NCBI GenBank assembly: GCA_024711125.1 | Contig: JANJTM010000027.1 | Span: 1-64,000 of the forward strand | Reading direction: 5' to 3' | From: Rhodothermales bacterium | GTDB taxonomy: Bacteria; Bacteroidota; Rhodothermia; Rhodothermales; UBA10348 | Length of the DNA: 64,000 nucleotides | Shown here: one piece after another, positions 31,255 through 39,352 of the stretch | Layout: every line of letters begins with the position of its first letter | Numbering within the stretch: the first letter of the stretch is position 1 | The notes under the pieces: generated by a model | Databases searched by the model: none | What the model was told of the DNA's origin: nothing | The model's input: only the letters and a program-made list of their open reading frames with translations | Translations under genes and position numbers: made by a program

Positions 31255-33027
31255 ATGAAGCGATCCCCGATCGTCCGGATACAGATCTTCCTGTTGCTGG
31301 TGGTTGCCGGCCTCCTGGTCTGGCGGTCCACGTGGGACGGACCGGCGCCGGCGGGAGCGCTCGTGCTCTCGGAGCTGTCCACCGGTCGGCTCTATTCGCG
31401 CACCTTCGAACTCGCGGCCGACGGACGGGTGCGGATCGAAGCGGTCTCGTCGTTCGAGGCCGAGTCGGGCAGCGTCATGGCCGCGATGCCGTGGATCCTG
31501 CGACGGGAAGACCGAACGACGGCCTGGCGACCCGACCCGCGCAGCGGGACGCGCGAGGGTTTCCTCCTGCGCACGGTGGACACGCTGGCGTTGCAGGCCG
31601 GGGCATACGACCTGTATTTCACGACCCTCGGCCATAGCGACGGCTCGCGGAACGGCGCCGGATTCCTGCGCCTGGTGCCGCACTGGACGAACGACGCGTC
31701 GCGCTGGATGGCGTCGGTATCCCCGGTGGATTCCGTGGATCTCAGGGTATCGTCGGAGGAGGCGCGGCCGTCGACCGCGGCTTCGGACGTGCTCTGGGAT
31801 TCCGCGTGGAACGGGCGGGGACCGAACGAAGCGCTCATCGTCGTGCGCGACGGCGCGTCGGTCCGGCTGCAGGCCACCGCATCGTCGTGTCCGTCCGGCT
31901 GTGATCGGGTGACCGTCGAGCGCGCGCAGGGAAGCGGCGTCGTGTGGGAATTCACGCGCGAGAATACCGTCCCGGCCGGTGGGGCCGAAATCAACCGGAC
32001 GTTCGACGGCGTCGTTCCGCTGGAGCCCGGCGTATACCGCGTCGTGTACGACCCGTGGTGGCACGGGGGACCGGATGCGTGGGAGGTGAATCCGCCGACG
32101 GATCCCGAGTCGTGGGGCGTACGTGTGCTTCGTTCCGAGGGGCTCACGTTGTTCGACCCCTGGTCCGGGGGTGAGCCGTTGGTAGCGATGCTGGGTGTCG
32201 GCGACGACCAGCTGCTGCGGACGGTGATCCAGGTGGATCGCCCGGCCCTCGTATACGTCGATGCCATGGGAGAGCTCATGTCCGGCGGGTCCCGGTACGA
32301 CTACGCGTGGATCCAGTCGTCCGAGGACCGCGTGCGGGTCTGGGAACAGGATTACGAGCGTTCGTCCCTGGCCGGTGGGGACGATTCGAACCGGAGAAGC
32401 GCCGAGTTCCTCGAGCTGCAGCCCGGTCGGTACAGCGTCTACTACCAGTCGGACGGCTCCCACGCGTACGGGTCGTTCAACCGTGCCGAGCCCGATCATC
32501 CGGAACGTTGGGGGGTCGCGCTCTTTCTCGTGGAGGGTTCGACCGGCGAACCGGCCGTGCGCGTGGTGGAAAGTCCGCGGGCCGCCACGGACGAACTCGC
32601 GGTGGACGCGATCTCGGCCACTTCGGCCGACGGGCTCGTCGTCCCGTTGCCGCCGATCGCGGGCGAGGTGCTGTTCGCCGCGACCGCCGTCCGGAACCAG
32701 GTGCACCAACAGGGCACGTTCGAGTTGAGCCGCGCCACGCGCCTCCGCATCGTCGCACTGGGCGAGATGACCCGATCGGGTCGCTACGACTACGGCTGGA
32801 TCGAATCGGTGGGCGGCGACGTCGTCTGGGAGCAGTCGATGAGCAATACGCGGGCCGGCGGCGGAGATGACCGCAACCGCCTGTTCGACGATGTGGTCGT
32901 GCTGCCGGAAGGCCGGTACGTCGCTCACTACCAGACCGACTTTTCGCACGCTTTCGGCGACTTCGGCGCCGGCGCGCCGACGGAACCGGGCGCGTGGGGG
33001 ATGCGGGTGGTTCGGATGCCGGAGTGA
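31255..33027 (+). CDS. Anchored extracytoplasmic protein with four copies of an unrecognised repeat
   Basis: 590 aa. Basic residues then one hydrophobic helix (9-23) act as signal anchor; the rest should be outside the inner membrane. Four repeats of about 105-120 aa are visible (about 36-142, 186-293, 307-427, 471-588). Shared features are a beta-rich opening (FELSRATRLRIVALGEM-like), a W-E pair (VVWE, RVWE), GGxxxNR, L-x-PGxYxVxY, then SDxSHAxGxF and a W-G-V/M-x-V end. The last two copies also share SGxxYDYxWIxS. It may be a ligand- or surface-binding beta-sandwich array, but I recognise no family. It ends 2 nt before prmA. Confidence 0.8.
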   Translation: MKRSPIVRIQIFLLLVVAGLLVWRSTWDGPAPAGALVLSELSTGRLYSRTFELAADGRVRIEAVSSFEAESGSVMAAMPWILRREDRTTAWRPDPRSGTREGFLLRTVDTLALQAGAYDLYFTTLGHSDGSRNGAGFLRLVPHWTNDASRWMASVSPVDSVDLRVSSEEARPSTAASDVLWDSAWNGRGPNEALIVVRDGASVRLQATASSCPSGCDRVTVERAQGSGVVWEFTRENTVPAGGAEINRTFDGVVPLEPGVYRVVYDPWWHGGPDAWEVNPPTDPESWGVRVLRSEGLTLFDPWSGGEPLVAMLGVGDDQLLRTVIQVDRPALVYVDAMGELMSGGSRYDYAWIQSSEDRVRVWEQDYERSSLAGGDDSNRRSAEFLELQPGRYSVYYQSDGSHAYGSFNRAEPDHPERWGVALFLVEGSTGEPAVRVVESPRAATDELAVDAISATSADGLVVPLPPIAGEVLFAATAVRNQVHQQGTFELSRATRLRIVALGEMTRSGRYDYGWIESVGGDVVWEQSMSNTRAGGGDDRNRLFDDVVVLPEGRYVAHYQTDFSHAFGDFGAGAPTEPGAWGMRVVRMPE

Positions 33028-33029
33028 CC

Positions 33030-33863
33030 ATGGTGAACGAACCGACAACGGCGCTGACCCTCGAAGCGCCACCGGAGGTGCGGGACGTCCTCGTAGCCGA
33101 GCTTGCGGAAGCGGGGTTCGACGGGTTCACGGAGGAGGGCGACCGTCTCGCGGCGTTCGTGCCGAAGGGCGCGTGGACGGAACGGCTCCGGTCGGGTGTG
33201 CTGGATCGCGTGCGGGCGCACGGGGCTTCGATCGTCTCGGAGCGTACGATCGAGCCGGAGAACTGGAACGCGCTGTGGGAGGCGTCGGTGACGCCCGTCG
33301 AAGCGGGTCCGTTCGTCGTGCATCCGCCGTGGACAACGCCGGGGCAGGGCCGCATCGCCATCGGGATCGAACCGAAGATGAGCTTTGGCACGGGCCACCA
33401 CGAAACGACGCGGTTGATGCTCGGCGCGATTGCCCGTCACGTGCGGAAAGGCATGAGCGTCCTGGATGCGGGAACCGGCACGGGCGTCCTGGCCATCGCC
33501 GCGCTGCGCATCGGCGCGTCCTTCGCCGAAGCGTTCGACGTGGAACCCTGGGCGGTAGAGAACGCGGTGGAGAACGCCGGGCGGAACGGCGTGGCCGATC
33601 GGATGACCGTGCGCCAGGGTGGCCTTGACGCTGCGCCGGCCGGCCCGTTCGACGCGGTGCTGGCCAATATCAATCGCAACGTGCTGTTGGACATGCTGCC
33701 CGGCCTCCGGGCCCGTCTCGCCGCCGACGGCGTCATCGCGCTGGCCGGTGTGCTGCTGCAGGACCGGGAGGTCATGCTGGGCGCGCTGGAATCGGTGGGT
33801 CTCGCACTCCTGGAAGAGGAGACCGAGGGGGACTGGCTGGCGCTGGTCGCCCGGAGGATCTGA
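33030..33863 (+). CDS. prmA: Ribosomal protein L11 methyltransferase
   Basis: SAM-dependent methylase of L11 lysines and N-terminus. 277 aa from the ATG giving MVNEPTTALTLEAP. The substrate-recognition domain (about 1-60) precedes the methylase domain with FGTGHHETTRLML, DAGTGTGVLAIAAL and the catalytic-loop LANINRNVLLDML. An upstream in-frame start would overlap the repeat-protein gene and is less likely. Confidence 0.95.
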   Translation: MVNEPTTALTLEAPPEVRDVLVAELAEAGFDGFTEEGDRLAAFVPKGAWTERLRSGVLDRVRAHGASIVSERTIEPENWNALWEASVTPVEAGPFVVHPPWTTPGQGRIAIGIEPKMSFGTGHHETTRLMLGAIARHVRKGMSVLDAGTGTGVLAIAALRIGASFAEAFDVEPWAVENAVENAGRNGVADRMTVRQGGLDAAPAGPFDAVLANINRNVLLDMLPGLRARLAADGVIALAGVLLQDREVMLGALESVGLALLEEETEGDWLALVARRI

Positions 33864-33864
33864 C

Positions 33865-34764
33865 GTGCGACGGGTCGCGGCGGTCGACGTGGGGACCAAT
33901 ACGGCCCTGCTCGTGATCGCGGAATTCGTGCAGGGCGCCCTGGTGCCGATCGTGGAGGCCGATCGGTTCGTGCGGCTCGGAGCGGGCGTCGATCGCCATG
34001 GCGTCGTATCGGCAGAGGCCATTGCGCGCCTGGAGACGGTCCTTGCCGAGTTTCGCGCGGTGGCCGACCAACACGGCGCCACCGAGGGCCTGGTAGGCGC
34101 GACGAGCGCCTCGCGCGATGCCGCAAACCGCGAAGAGCTCATCGACCGCGCGCAGTCGGCCTGCGGTTGGCCCTACCGCGTGCTGACGGGCACCGAGGAG
34201 GCCGGGCTCACGTTTGCCGCGGCAGCCTCCGAGCTCCAGGACGGTTCGCGACGCCGGGTCACCGTGCTGGACGTCGGCGGCGGTTCGGCCGAGCTGGTGA
34301 CGGGATACGCGGGTCCTCCGTCGCGCGTCACGGCCGAACGCAGCGTCGATGTAGGTTCCGTCCGGGTCACCGAGCGGTTCTTCGGGCGGATCCCGGCCGG
34401 CGAGGATGCCATCCGGGCGGCGGAGGGTTTCGTGGACGAAGCGCTGCGTCCGGCGGTGCGGGCGGTGGGCAGGACCCGGCTGCTGCTCGGCGTGGGTGGG
34501 ACGGCCACGACGCTGGCCGGGCTCGCCCGGTCGGCGGACCTCACGTTCGACAAGGTCGTCGCCTGGCGTGAACGATTGCTCGGCATGGATGCGGCTTCGG
34601 TCCTCGCACTGGACTCCCGGCTGCTGTCCGGACGAGAGGACGTCATCGCCGCAGGGGTGCTCATCGTGGCCGCCGCCATGCAGGCCGTCGGTGCCCGTCG
34701 ATTCCGGGTGACGCGTCGCGGGCTTCGGCACGGACTGGCGCTGTGGGCTTTCGGCGCCCTGTGA
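33865..34764 (+). CDS. Ppx/GppA-family exopolyphosphatase/pppGpp phosphatase
   Basis: Actin-fold phosphatase, 299 aa from a GTG one base after the prmA stop, giving MRRVAAVDVGTNTALL. The phosphate loops DVGTNT (8-13), LVGATSASRDA and DVGGGSAELV are intact. Only the N-terminal Ppx/GppA module is present (no HD-like C-terminal domain), the common short form. Polyphosphate and pppGpp are the known family substrates; which one is used here is not visible. Confidence 0.92.
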   Translation: MRRVAAVDVGTNTALLVIAEFVQGALVPIVEADRFVRLGAGVDRHGVVSAEAIARLETVLAEFRAVADQHGATEGLVGATSASRDAANREELIDRAQSACGWPYRVLTGTEEAGLTFAAAASELQDGSRRRVTVLDVGGGSAELVTGYAGPPSRVTAERSVDVGSVRVTERFFGRIPAGEDAIRAAEGFVDEALRPAVRAVGRTRLLLGVGGTATTLAGLARSADLTFDKVVAWRERLLGMDAASVLALDSRLLSGREDVIAAGVLIVAAAMQAVGARRFRVTRRGLRHGLALWAFGAL

Positions 34765-34816
34765 GGAACAAACGTGGGGGCCCCGGCTACACGGCCGCGA
34801 CCTGACCGCGCCTGCC

Positions 34817-35914
34817 ATGCCTGATCGCATCGACTCCATTCTCGAAGCCCTCGCCCGTGTCGTGGACCCCGAACGCCGCAAGGACATCGTTCGCCTGGGA
34901 TTGGTGCGGGATCTTCGCGACGACGGCACACGCGTCTCGCTCACGGTGGTGCTGGACGATCCGACGACGGCGTTCGCGCGAACCGTCGCTGCCCAATGCG
35001 AGGACGCGGTGCGGCAGACGCTCGGCCCCGGGGTCGAAGTCTCGGTGGCGACCGACAACCGGTTCGTTCCGCTGGCGACCGACCAGGGGGACGATCCCGG
35101 TGCGCTGGCCGGGGTGCGGCACGTCATCGCCGTCGCATCCGGCAAGGGTGGCGTCGGCAAGTCGACGGTGGCGGTCAACCTCGCGGTGGCCCTTGCGCGC
35201 CAGGGCTACGACGTCGGACTCGTGGACACCGACATCTACGGTCCGTCCATTCCGGTCATGATGGGGATAGAGGGTGCGCGTCCCCGGGTCAACGAACAAC
35301 GCCGTCTGCTCCCGGTGGATGCGCACGGGGTCCGGGTACTGTCCATGGGTTTTCTCGTCGATCCCGATCGCGCGGTCATCTGGCGCGGTCCCATGGTGTC
35401 GAGCGCGGTCAAGCAATTTCTTTCGGATACCGAATGGGGGGAATTGGACGTGCTCGTCATGGATCTGCCCCCGGGAACGGGCGACATCCAGCTCACCATC
35501 GTACAGACCGCGCCGCTCGCCGGGGCGGTCATCGTGTCGACGCCGCAGAAGGTCGCGCTCGCCGACGCGCGAAAGGGGGTCGCGATGTTCCAGCAGGTGG
35601 ACGTCCCGGTACTGGGCATCGTCGAAAACATGGCGTACTTCGAACCGCCCGAGCTTCCGGGCCGACGGTACCATCTTTTCGGAGAGGGCGGAGCGCGAAG
35701 ACTCGCCCAGGAACTCGACGTACCGCTGCTCGGAGAAATTCCGATCGAAGAGCCGCTGCGCGAAGCGTGCGACGGCGGCATTCCGGTCGCCGCGACCGGC
35801 CTCGGAGTGGCTGCGCGCGTGTTCGACGGGATCGCCCGGAACGTGATGCACCAGGTGGCTCGCCGCGATGCGCTCCTTCCGGCGGCGCGGCAGGTGGAAA
35901 TCCTCTACCGCTGA
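34817..35914 (+). CDS. apbC: Mrp/ApbC-family iron-sulfur carrier ATPase
   Basis: P-loop protein that transfers Fe-S clusters. 365 aa: an N-terminal MIP18/FeoC-like domain (about 5-80), then the MRP domain with the deviant Walker A GKGGVGKST (109-117). The cluster-binding CxxC usually found near the C-terminus is missing: NMAYFEPPELPGRRYHLFG stands in its place. Bacteroidota homologues commonly lack it too. The next gene encodes a NifU-type scaffold, which supports a Fe-S role. Confidence 0.94.
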   Translation: MPDRIDSILEALARVVDPERRKDIVRLGLVRDLRDDGTRVSLTVVLDDPTTAFARTVAAQCEDAVRQTLGPGVEVSVATDNRFVPLATDQGDDPGALAGVRHVIAVASGKGGVGKSTVAVNLAVALARQGYDVGLVDTDIYGPSIPVMMGIEGARPRVNEQRRLLPVDAHGVRVLSMGFLVDPDRAVIWRGPMVSSAVKQFLSDTEWGELDVLVMDLPPGTGDIQLTIVQTAPLAGAVIVSTPQKVALADARKGVAMFQQVDVPVLGIVENMAYFEPPELPGRRYHLFGEGGARRLAQELDVPLLGEIPIEEPLREACDGGIPVAATGLGVAARVFDGIARNVMHQVARRDALLPAARQVEILYR

Positions 35915-35962
35915 GAACGTTTGGGGCGCAGCGCGGTATCAGCTGAAATCTGGATCTGGTCC

Positions 35963-36226
35963 ATGTCCGAAGCGAAGACCCCGGTTCCCGCCGACCTCCA
36001 CGACCGCGTGGAGGCCACGCTCGATCAACTCCGGCCGTATCTCATGGCAGACGGGGGTTCCGTTCGCCTGCGTGACATCACGGCAGACATGGTCGTCGAA
36101 CTGGAGTTGCTCGGAGCGTGCGGCACGTGCCCGATGTCGACGATGACGCTTCGGGCGGGCATCGAGCAGGCCCTTCGTCGTTCCGTTCCCGAGATCAGCC
36201 GCGTCGAGGCGGTGAGCGCTCCCTGA
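35963..36226 (+). CDS. NifU-like (C-terminal domain) Fe-S scaffold protein
   Basis: 87 aa from the ATG giving MSEAKTPVPADLHDRVE. The NifU C-terminal fold with RPYLMADGGSVRLRDI and the cluster-binding GACGTCPMS (CxxC) is complete. It is encoded 48 nt after apbC, an arrangement that suggests delivery from scaffold to carrier. The in-frame upstream start adds non-homologous residues and is rejected. Confidence 0.93.
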   Translation: MSEAKTPVPADLHDRVEATLDQLRPYLMADGGSVRLRDITADMVVELELLGACGTCPMSTMTLRAGIEQALRRSVPEISRVEAVSAP

Positions 36227-36256
36227 GCCGTCCATCGCGGCGCCGGGCCGCACCGC

Positions 36257-36943
36257 TCAGTCCAGGGTCCAGCCGAATTCGAGCAGCGGGCGGGCGGCCA
36301 ACGCGAACCGGGCGAACCGCTCACCGAAGTCCGCTCCTGACACCTCGCTTTCGCTGACCTCGGCACTCACGGTGAACGAGCGCAGCAGCAGGAACGGTGC
36401 CAGTTCAGGATCGGACGGTTGCTCGAACGAGCGCGGAAGGCGTTTCAGGGGTTCCTCGCGGTCCAGCTTCAGGCCCTGTTCCGTGAGCTCGTGGACCATG
36501 CCGAGGAACCGGTCCGGGTCTGCCTGCATGGCCAGCCGCCAGGCACGAAGGGCGTCGGCTTCCGGCCGCCAGAAACCCGCCGCCACGAAACAGGCACCCG
36601 GCTCCACGTGCACGTACAGGGCACCGGGGGTTTTCGGATTGCCGTCCGGGCTGAGCACGGCGCCCTGGTGGGTCTTGTACGGGCTCTTGTCGGCCGAGAA
36701 TCGCGTATCGCGGTGGATGCGGAAGAGCGCCCGGCGAGGATCGCCCACGACGCGCAGACCGGCCGCCGAAACCCGTAGGCCCACCTCGGCGACCAGGCAT
36801 TGGAGCGGCCATTGAATTTCGTCGACGTAGACCTGCCTGCGTTCCGTGAACCAATCGCGACGGTTGTTCGCGGCAAGACCGCGCAGAAAGGAGAAAGCCT
36901 CGGGACGCAGGCCCGGAAACGGCGGGAGCATCGGATCGATCAT
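36257..36943 (-). CDS. DUF2461 family protein
   Basis: 228 aa protein of unknown function, broadly distributed in bacteria. Diagnostic segments are FLRGLAANNRRDWF (about 19-32), RIHRDTRFSADKSPYKTH and YVHVEPGACFVAAGFWRPEA. No signal peptide, so cytosolic. It starts inside the end of the upstream M20 peptidase gene (4-nt ATGA overlap), which indicates translational coupling. Confidence 0.9.
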   Translation of the reverse strand: MIDPMLPPFPGLRPEAFSFLRGLAANNRRDWFTERRQVYVDEIQWPLQCLVAEVGLRVSAAGLRVVGDPRRALFRIHRDTRFSADKSPYKTHQGAVLSPDGNPKTPGALYVHVEPGACFVAAGFWRPEADALRAWRLAMQADPDRFLGMVHELTEQGLKLDREEPLKRLPRSFEQPSDPELAPFLLLRSFTVSAEVSESEVSGADFGERFARFALAARPLLEFGWTLD

Positions 36944-38139
36944 GGCGTGGGGGTGGATTCGGGGCGGAGGGCCGGTTCGAGAAGCAGGTGGGCCAGCCAG
37001 GCGATGCGCCGCACGGTCAGATCGACGGCGACGTGCTCGTGCGCGGCGTGCGCACCCGCCCCCACGGCCCCGAGTCCGTCGACGGTGGGGGCGACTTCGG
37101 CCGTGAAATTGCCGTCGGACGCGCCTCCCGCGTAGCCGTGACCGGGGTCCGCTCCATGGAGCGATGCAAGCTCGAGAGCGCGGTCCAGCAGGTAGCGGTG
37201 CGGAAAAATTGTCCCCTCGAACGGCGGCCGCTCGATCGCGCCCTCGACCGACACCGAAATCCCGTCACGGGGTGAGGACAGGTCGCGCAGCCGGGCGTCG
37301 AGGCGCTCGGCATCGGGGCGGGTCGCCGTGCGCACGTCGACCGTGAAGCGGCATTCCGCCGGGATCACGTTGCGGCGCGTTCCGCCGTGCACCGTTCCGA
37401 CGTTCACGAGGATTCCTCGTCCGGGATCGTGAAGCGCCGATACGTCGCGCACCAGGTCGGCCATGGCGAGGATCGCGCTGCGGCCCTCGTGGGGAGCGAG
37501 GCCGGCATGGGCGGCGCGTCCATTGACGGTGACGTGGTACAGCGCGGTGCCGGGGCGGCCGGACTTCAGCCTGCCGTCCGGCCCCTGTCCCGGCTCCAGC
37601 ACCAGTACCCGGTCGGCACGCCGCGCGACGCGCCGTATGGTGTCGCGTGAGGCCGCCGAGTCCATTTCCTCGTCGCTGTTCACGAGGAGTACCGGGGTGA
37701 CGGCCGGGCGCGCGCCGACCGCTCCGAGGACCTCGAGAGCGACCGCGGCCATGGCGAGCCCACCCTTCATGTCGAACGTCCCCGGACCCCGCAGGGAGTC
37801 CCCGTCGAGGATCACGGGCATGTCGACGAGGGTTCCTGTCGGCCAGACGGTGTCGGCGTGTCCGAGCAGCACCTGGAACGGGGTACCCCGTGTCCGGTCA
37901 GCCGGAGCCGCCAACAGGATGCCACCCGTTTGTCCGGCGGGATAACGACGGCACGACATTCCCGTCCGCTCGAGCGCGCGGGAGAGCCGATCGAAAACGG
38001 GCTGTTGCAGTTCGGCGTGGTCGCCGGGCGATTCGAGGAGCGCCAGGTCCGAGGTCAATTCGACGAACGCGGCCCGGCGGTCCAGCGCCGCCTTGTGCAA
38101 CCGTTCGGCGAGGCGAGAATCCGGGTGACCGGGCGGCAT
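36940..38139 (-). CDS. M20-family metallopeptidase, glutamate carboxypeptidase-like
   Basis: 399 aa. Dinuclear-zinc hydrolase: LLGHADTV (H93), GTFDMKGG (bridging D), NSDEEMDS (catalytic and ligand acids), and the late AAHEH. The lid domain lies about 205-310. Closest in pattern to carboxypeptidase G2-type enzymes, which cleave C-terminal glutamate from peptides or folates; the true substrate is unknown. It lies 3 nt after the amidohydrolase gene. No signal peptide. Confidence 0.9.
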   Translation of the reverse strand: MPPGHPDSRLAERLHKAALDRRAAFVELTSDLALLESPGDHAELQQPVFDRLSRALERTGMSCRRYPAGQTGGILLAAPADRTRGTPFQVLLGHADTVWPTGTLVDMPVILDGDSLRGPGTFDMKGGLAMAAVALEVLGAVGARPAVTPVLLVNSDEEMDSAASRDTIRRVARRADRVLVLEPGQGPDGRLKSGRPGTALYHVTVNGRAAHAGLAPHEGRSAILAMADLVRDVSALHDPGRGILVNVGTVHGGTRRNVIPAECRFTVDVRTATRPDAERLDARLRDLSSPRDGISVSVEGAIERPPFEGTIFPHRYLLDRALELASLHGADPGHGYAGGASDGNFTAEVAPTVDGLGAVGAGAHAAHEHVAVDLTVRRIAWLAHLLLEPALRPESTPTP

Positions 38140-38142
38140 GGC

Positions 38143-39342
38143 TCAGGCGGCGTGACCGCGCGAGAAGGCGAGAAAGGCCATGAACGCGGGTCCGACGCGC
38201 AGCGCCTCCTCATCGAGCGTGAATCGGGGCGTATGCAGGCCGTGCACGATACCCTCGGCTTCGTTCCCTACGCCCAGCATGTAGAAACATCCGGGCACCC
38301 GCTCGAGGTACCGGGCGAAGTCCTCGGCGACGTACCAACGGTCGAGGTCGATCACGCGGTCGGGTCCGACGAACCGGACGGCCGCGTCGCGGACGAATGC
38401 CGCCTCGCGTACGTCGTTCACGAGGGCCGGGTAGCCGACGCCGATCTCCACGTCGGCCTCGGCGCCGTGCGCCTCGGCGGTGTGCCGTGCGACACGCCGG
38501 ATGAGGTCGTGGGCGCGGTAGCGCCATTCGTCGTCCATGGCGCGAAACGTGCCGTGCAGCAGGACCTCTTCGGGGAGCACGTTCGGGGCGTCTCCGGCGA
38601 CGAAACGCCCGAAGGACAGGACCGACGGCGCGTCGGGGGGCCGGTTGCGGCTGATGACCGCCTGGAGGGCTATCACCGTCTGCGAGCCCACGTACACGGC
38701 GTCTGCCGCGAGGCGATGTGGCTCGGCGGCGTGACCGCCTTCCCCCCGGATCCGGATGCGCACGGTGTCGCTGGACGCCATGAACGCGCCGCTGCGCACG
38801 CCGATCGTGCCCACGGGCAGATCCGGACGCACGTGCTGTCCGAATGCCAGCTGCGGGGCCGGTTGCCCGTCCACCGGGTCGAGCACGCCTTCTTCGATCA
38901 TGCGCAGCGCGCCGCCGGGCACGAGTTCCTCGGCCGGCTGGAAAACGAGGCGTACGCTGCCCCGGATCTCCGCGCGGATCGATTGGAGGATGGAAGCCAC
39001 GCCGAGAAGGGACGCGGTGTGGGCATCATGGCCGCACGCGTGCATCGAGCCCGGTATCTCGCTCGCGAAGTCGAACGCGTTGCGCTCGACGATCGGCAGG
39101 GCGTCCATGTCGGCCCGCAGCATCACCACCGGGCCGGGATGGGCGCCGTCGATTCGCGCGACGACGCCCGTCCCGGCGATGCCGGTGCGGTGCGGGATTC
39201 CGGACTCGTCGAGGAAGGCGGCTACGGTACGCGCCGTCTCGAATTCCTGGTACGCGAGTTCGGGCCGCCGGTGGAAGGCCCTTCGAAGCTCCACCAATCG
39301 GGGGAAGAGCGCCTCGGAGGCCTCCCGGATCCGGCGTTCCAT
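38143..39342 (-). CDS. M20D amidohydrolase (hippurate/N-acyl-amino-acid hydrolase-like)
   Basis: 399 aa. Metal-binding MHACGHDAH (about 100-108), the acid pair QPAEE, GQHVRPDLPVGTI and the late GLHTPRF are diagnostic of the M20D group, which removes acyl groups from amino acids or peptides. It lies 10 nt after the M28 peptidase gene. No signal peptide is visible, so it probably works on imported products. Confidence 0.93.
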   Translation of the reverse strand: MERRIREASEALFPRLVELRRAFHRRPELAYQEFETARTVAAFLDESGIPHRTGIAGTGVVARIDGAHPGPVVMLRADMDALPIVERNAFDFASEIPGSMHACGHDAHTASLLGVASILQSIRAEIRGSVRLVFQPAEELVPGGALRMIEEGVLDPVDGQPAPQLAFGQHVRPDLPVGTIGVRSGAFMASSDTVRIRIRGEGGHAAEPHRLAADAVYVGSQTVIALQAVISRNRPPDAPSVLSFGRFVAGDAPNVLPEEVLLHGTFRAMDDEWRYRAHDLIRRVARHTAEAHGAEADVEIGVGYPALVNDVREAAFVRDAAVRFVGPDRVIDLDRWYVAEDFARYLERVPGCFYMLGVGNEAEGIVHGLHTPRFTLDEEALRVGPAFMAFLAFSRGHAA

Positions 39343-39352
39343 CGGGATCGGC

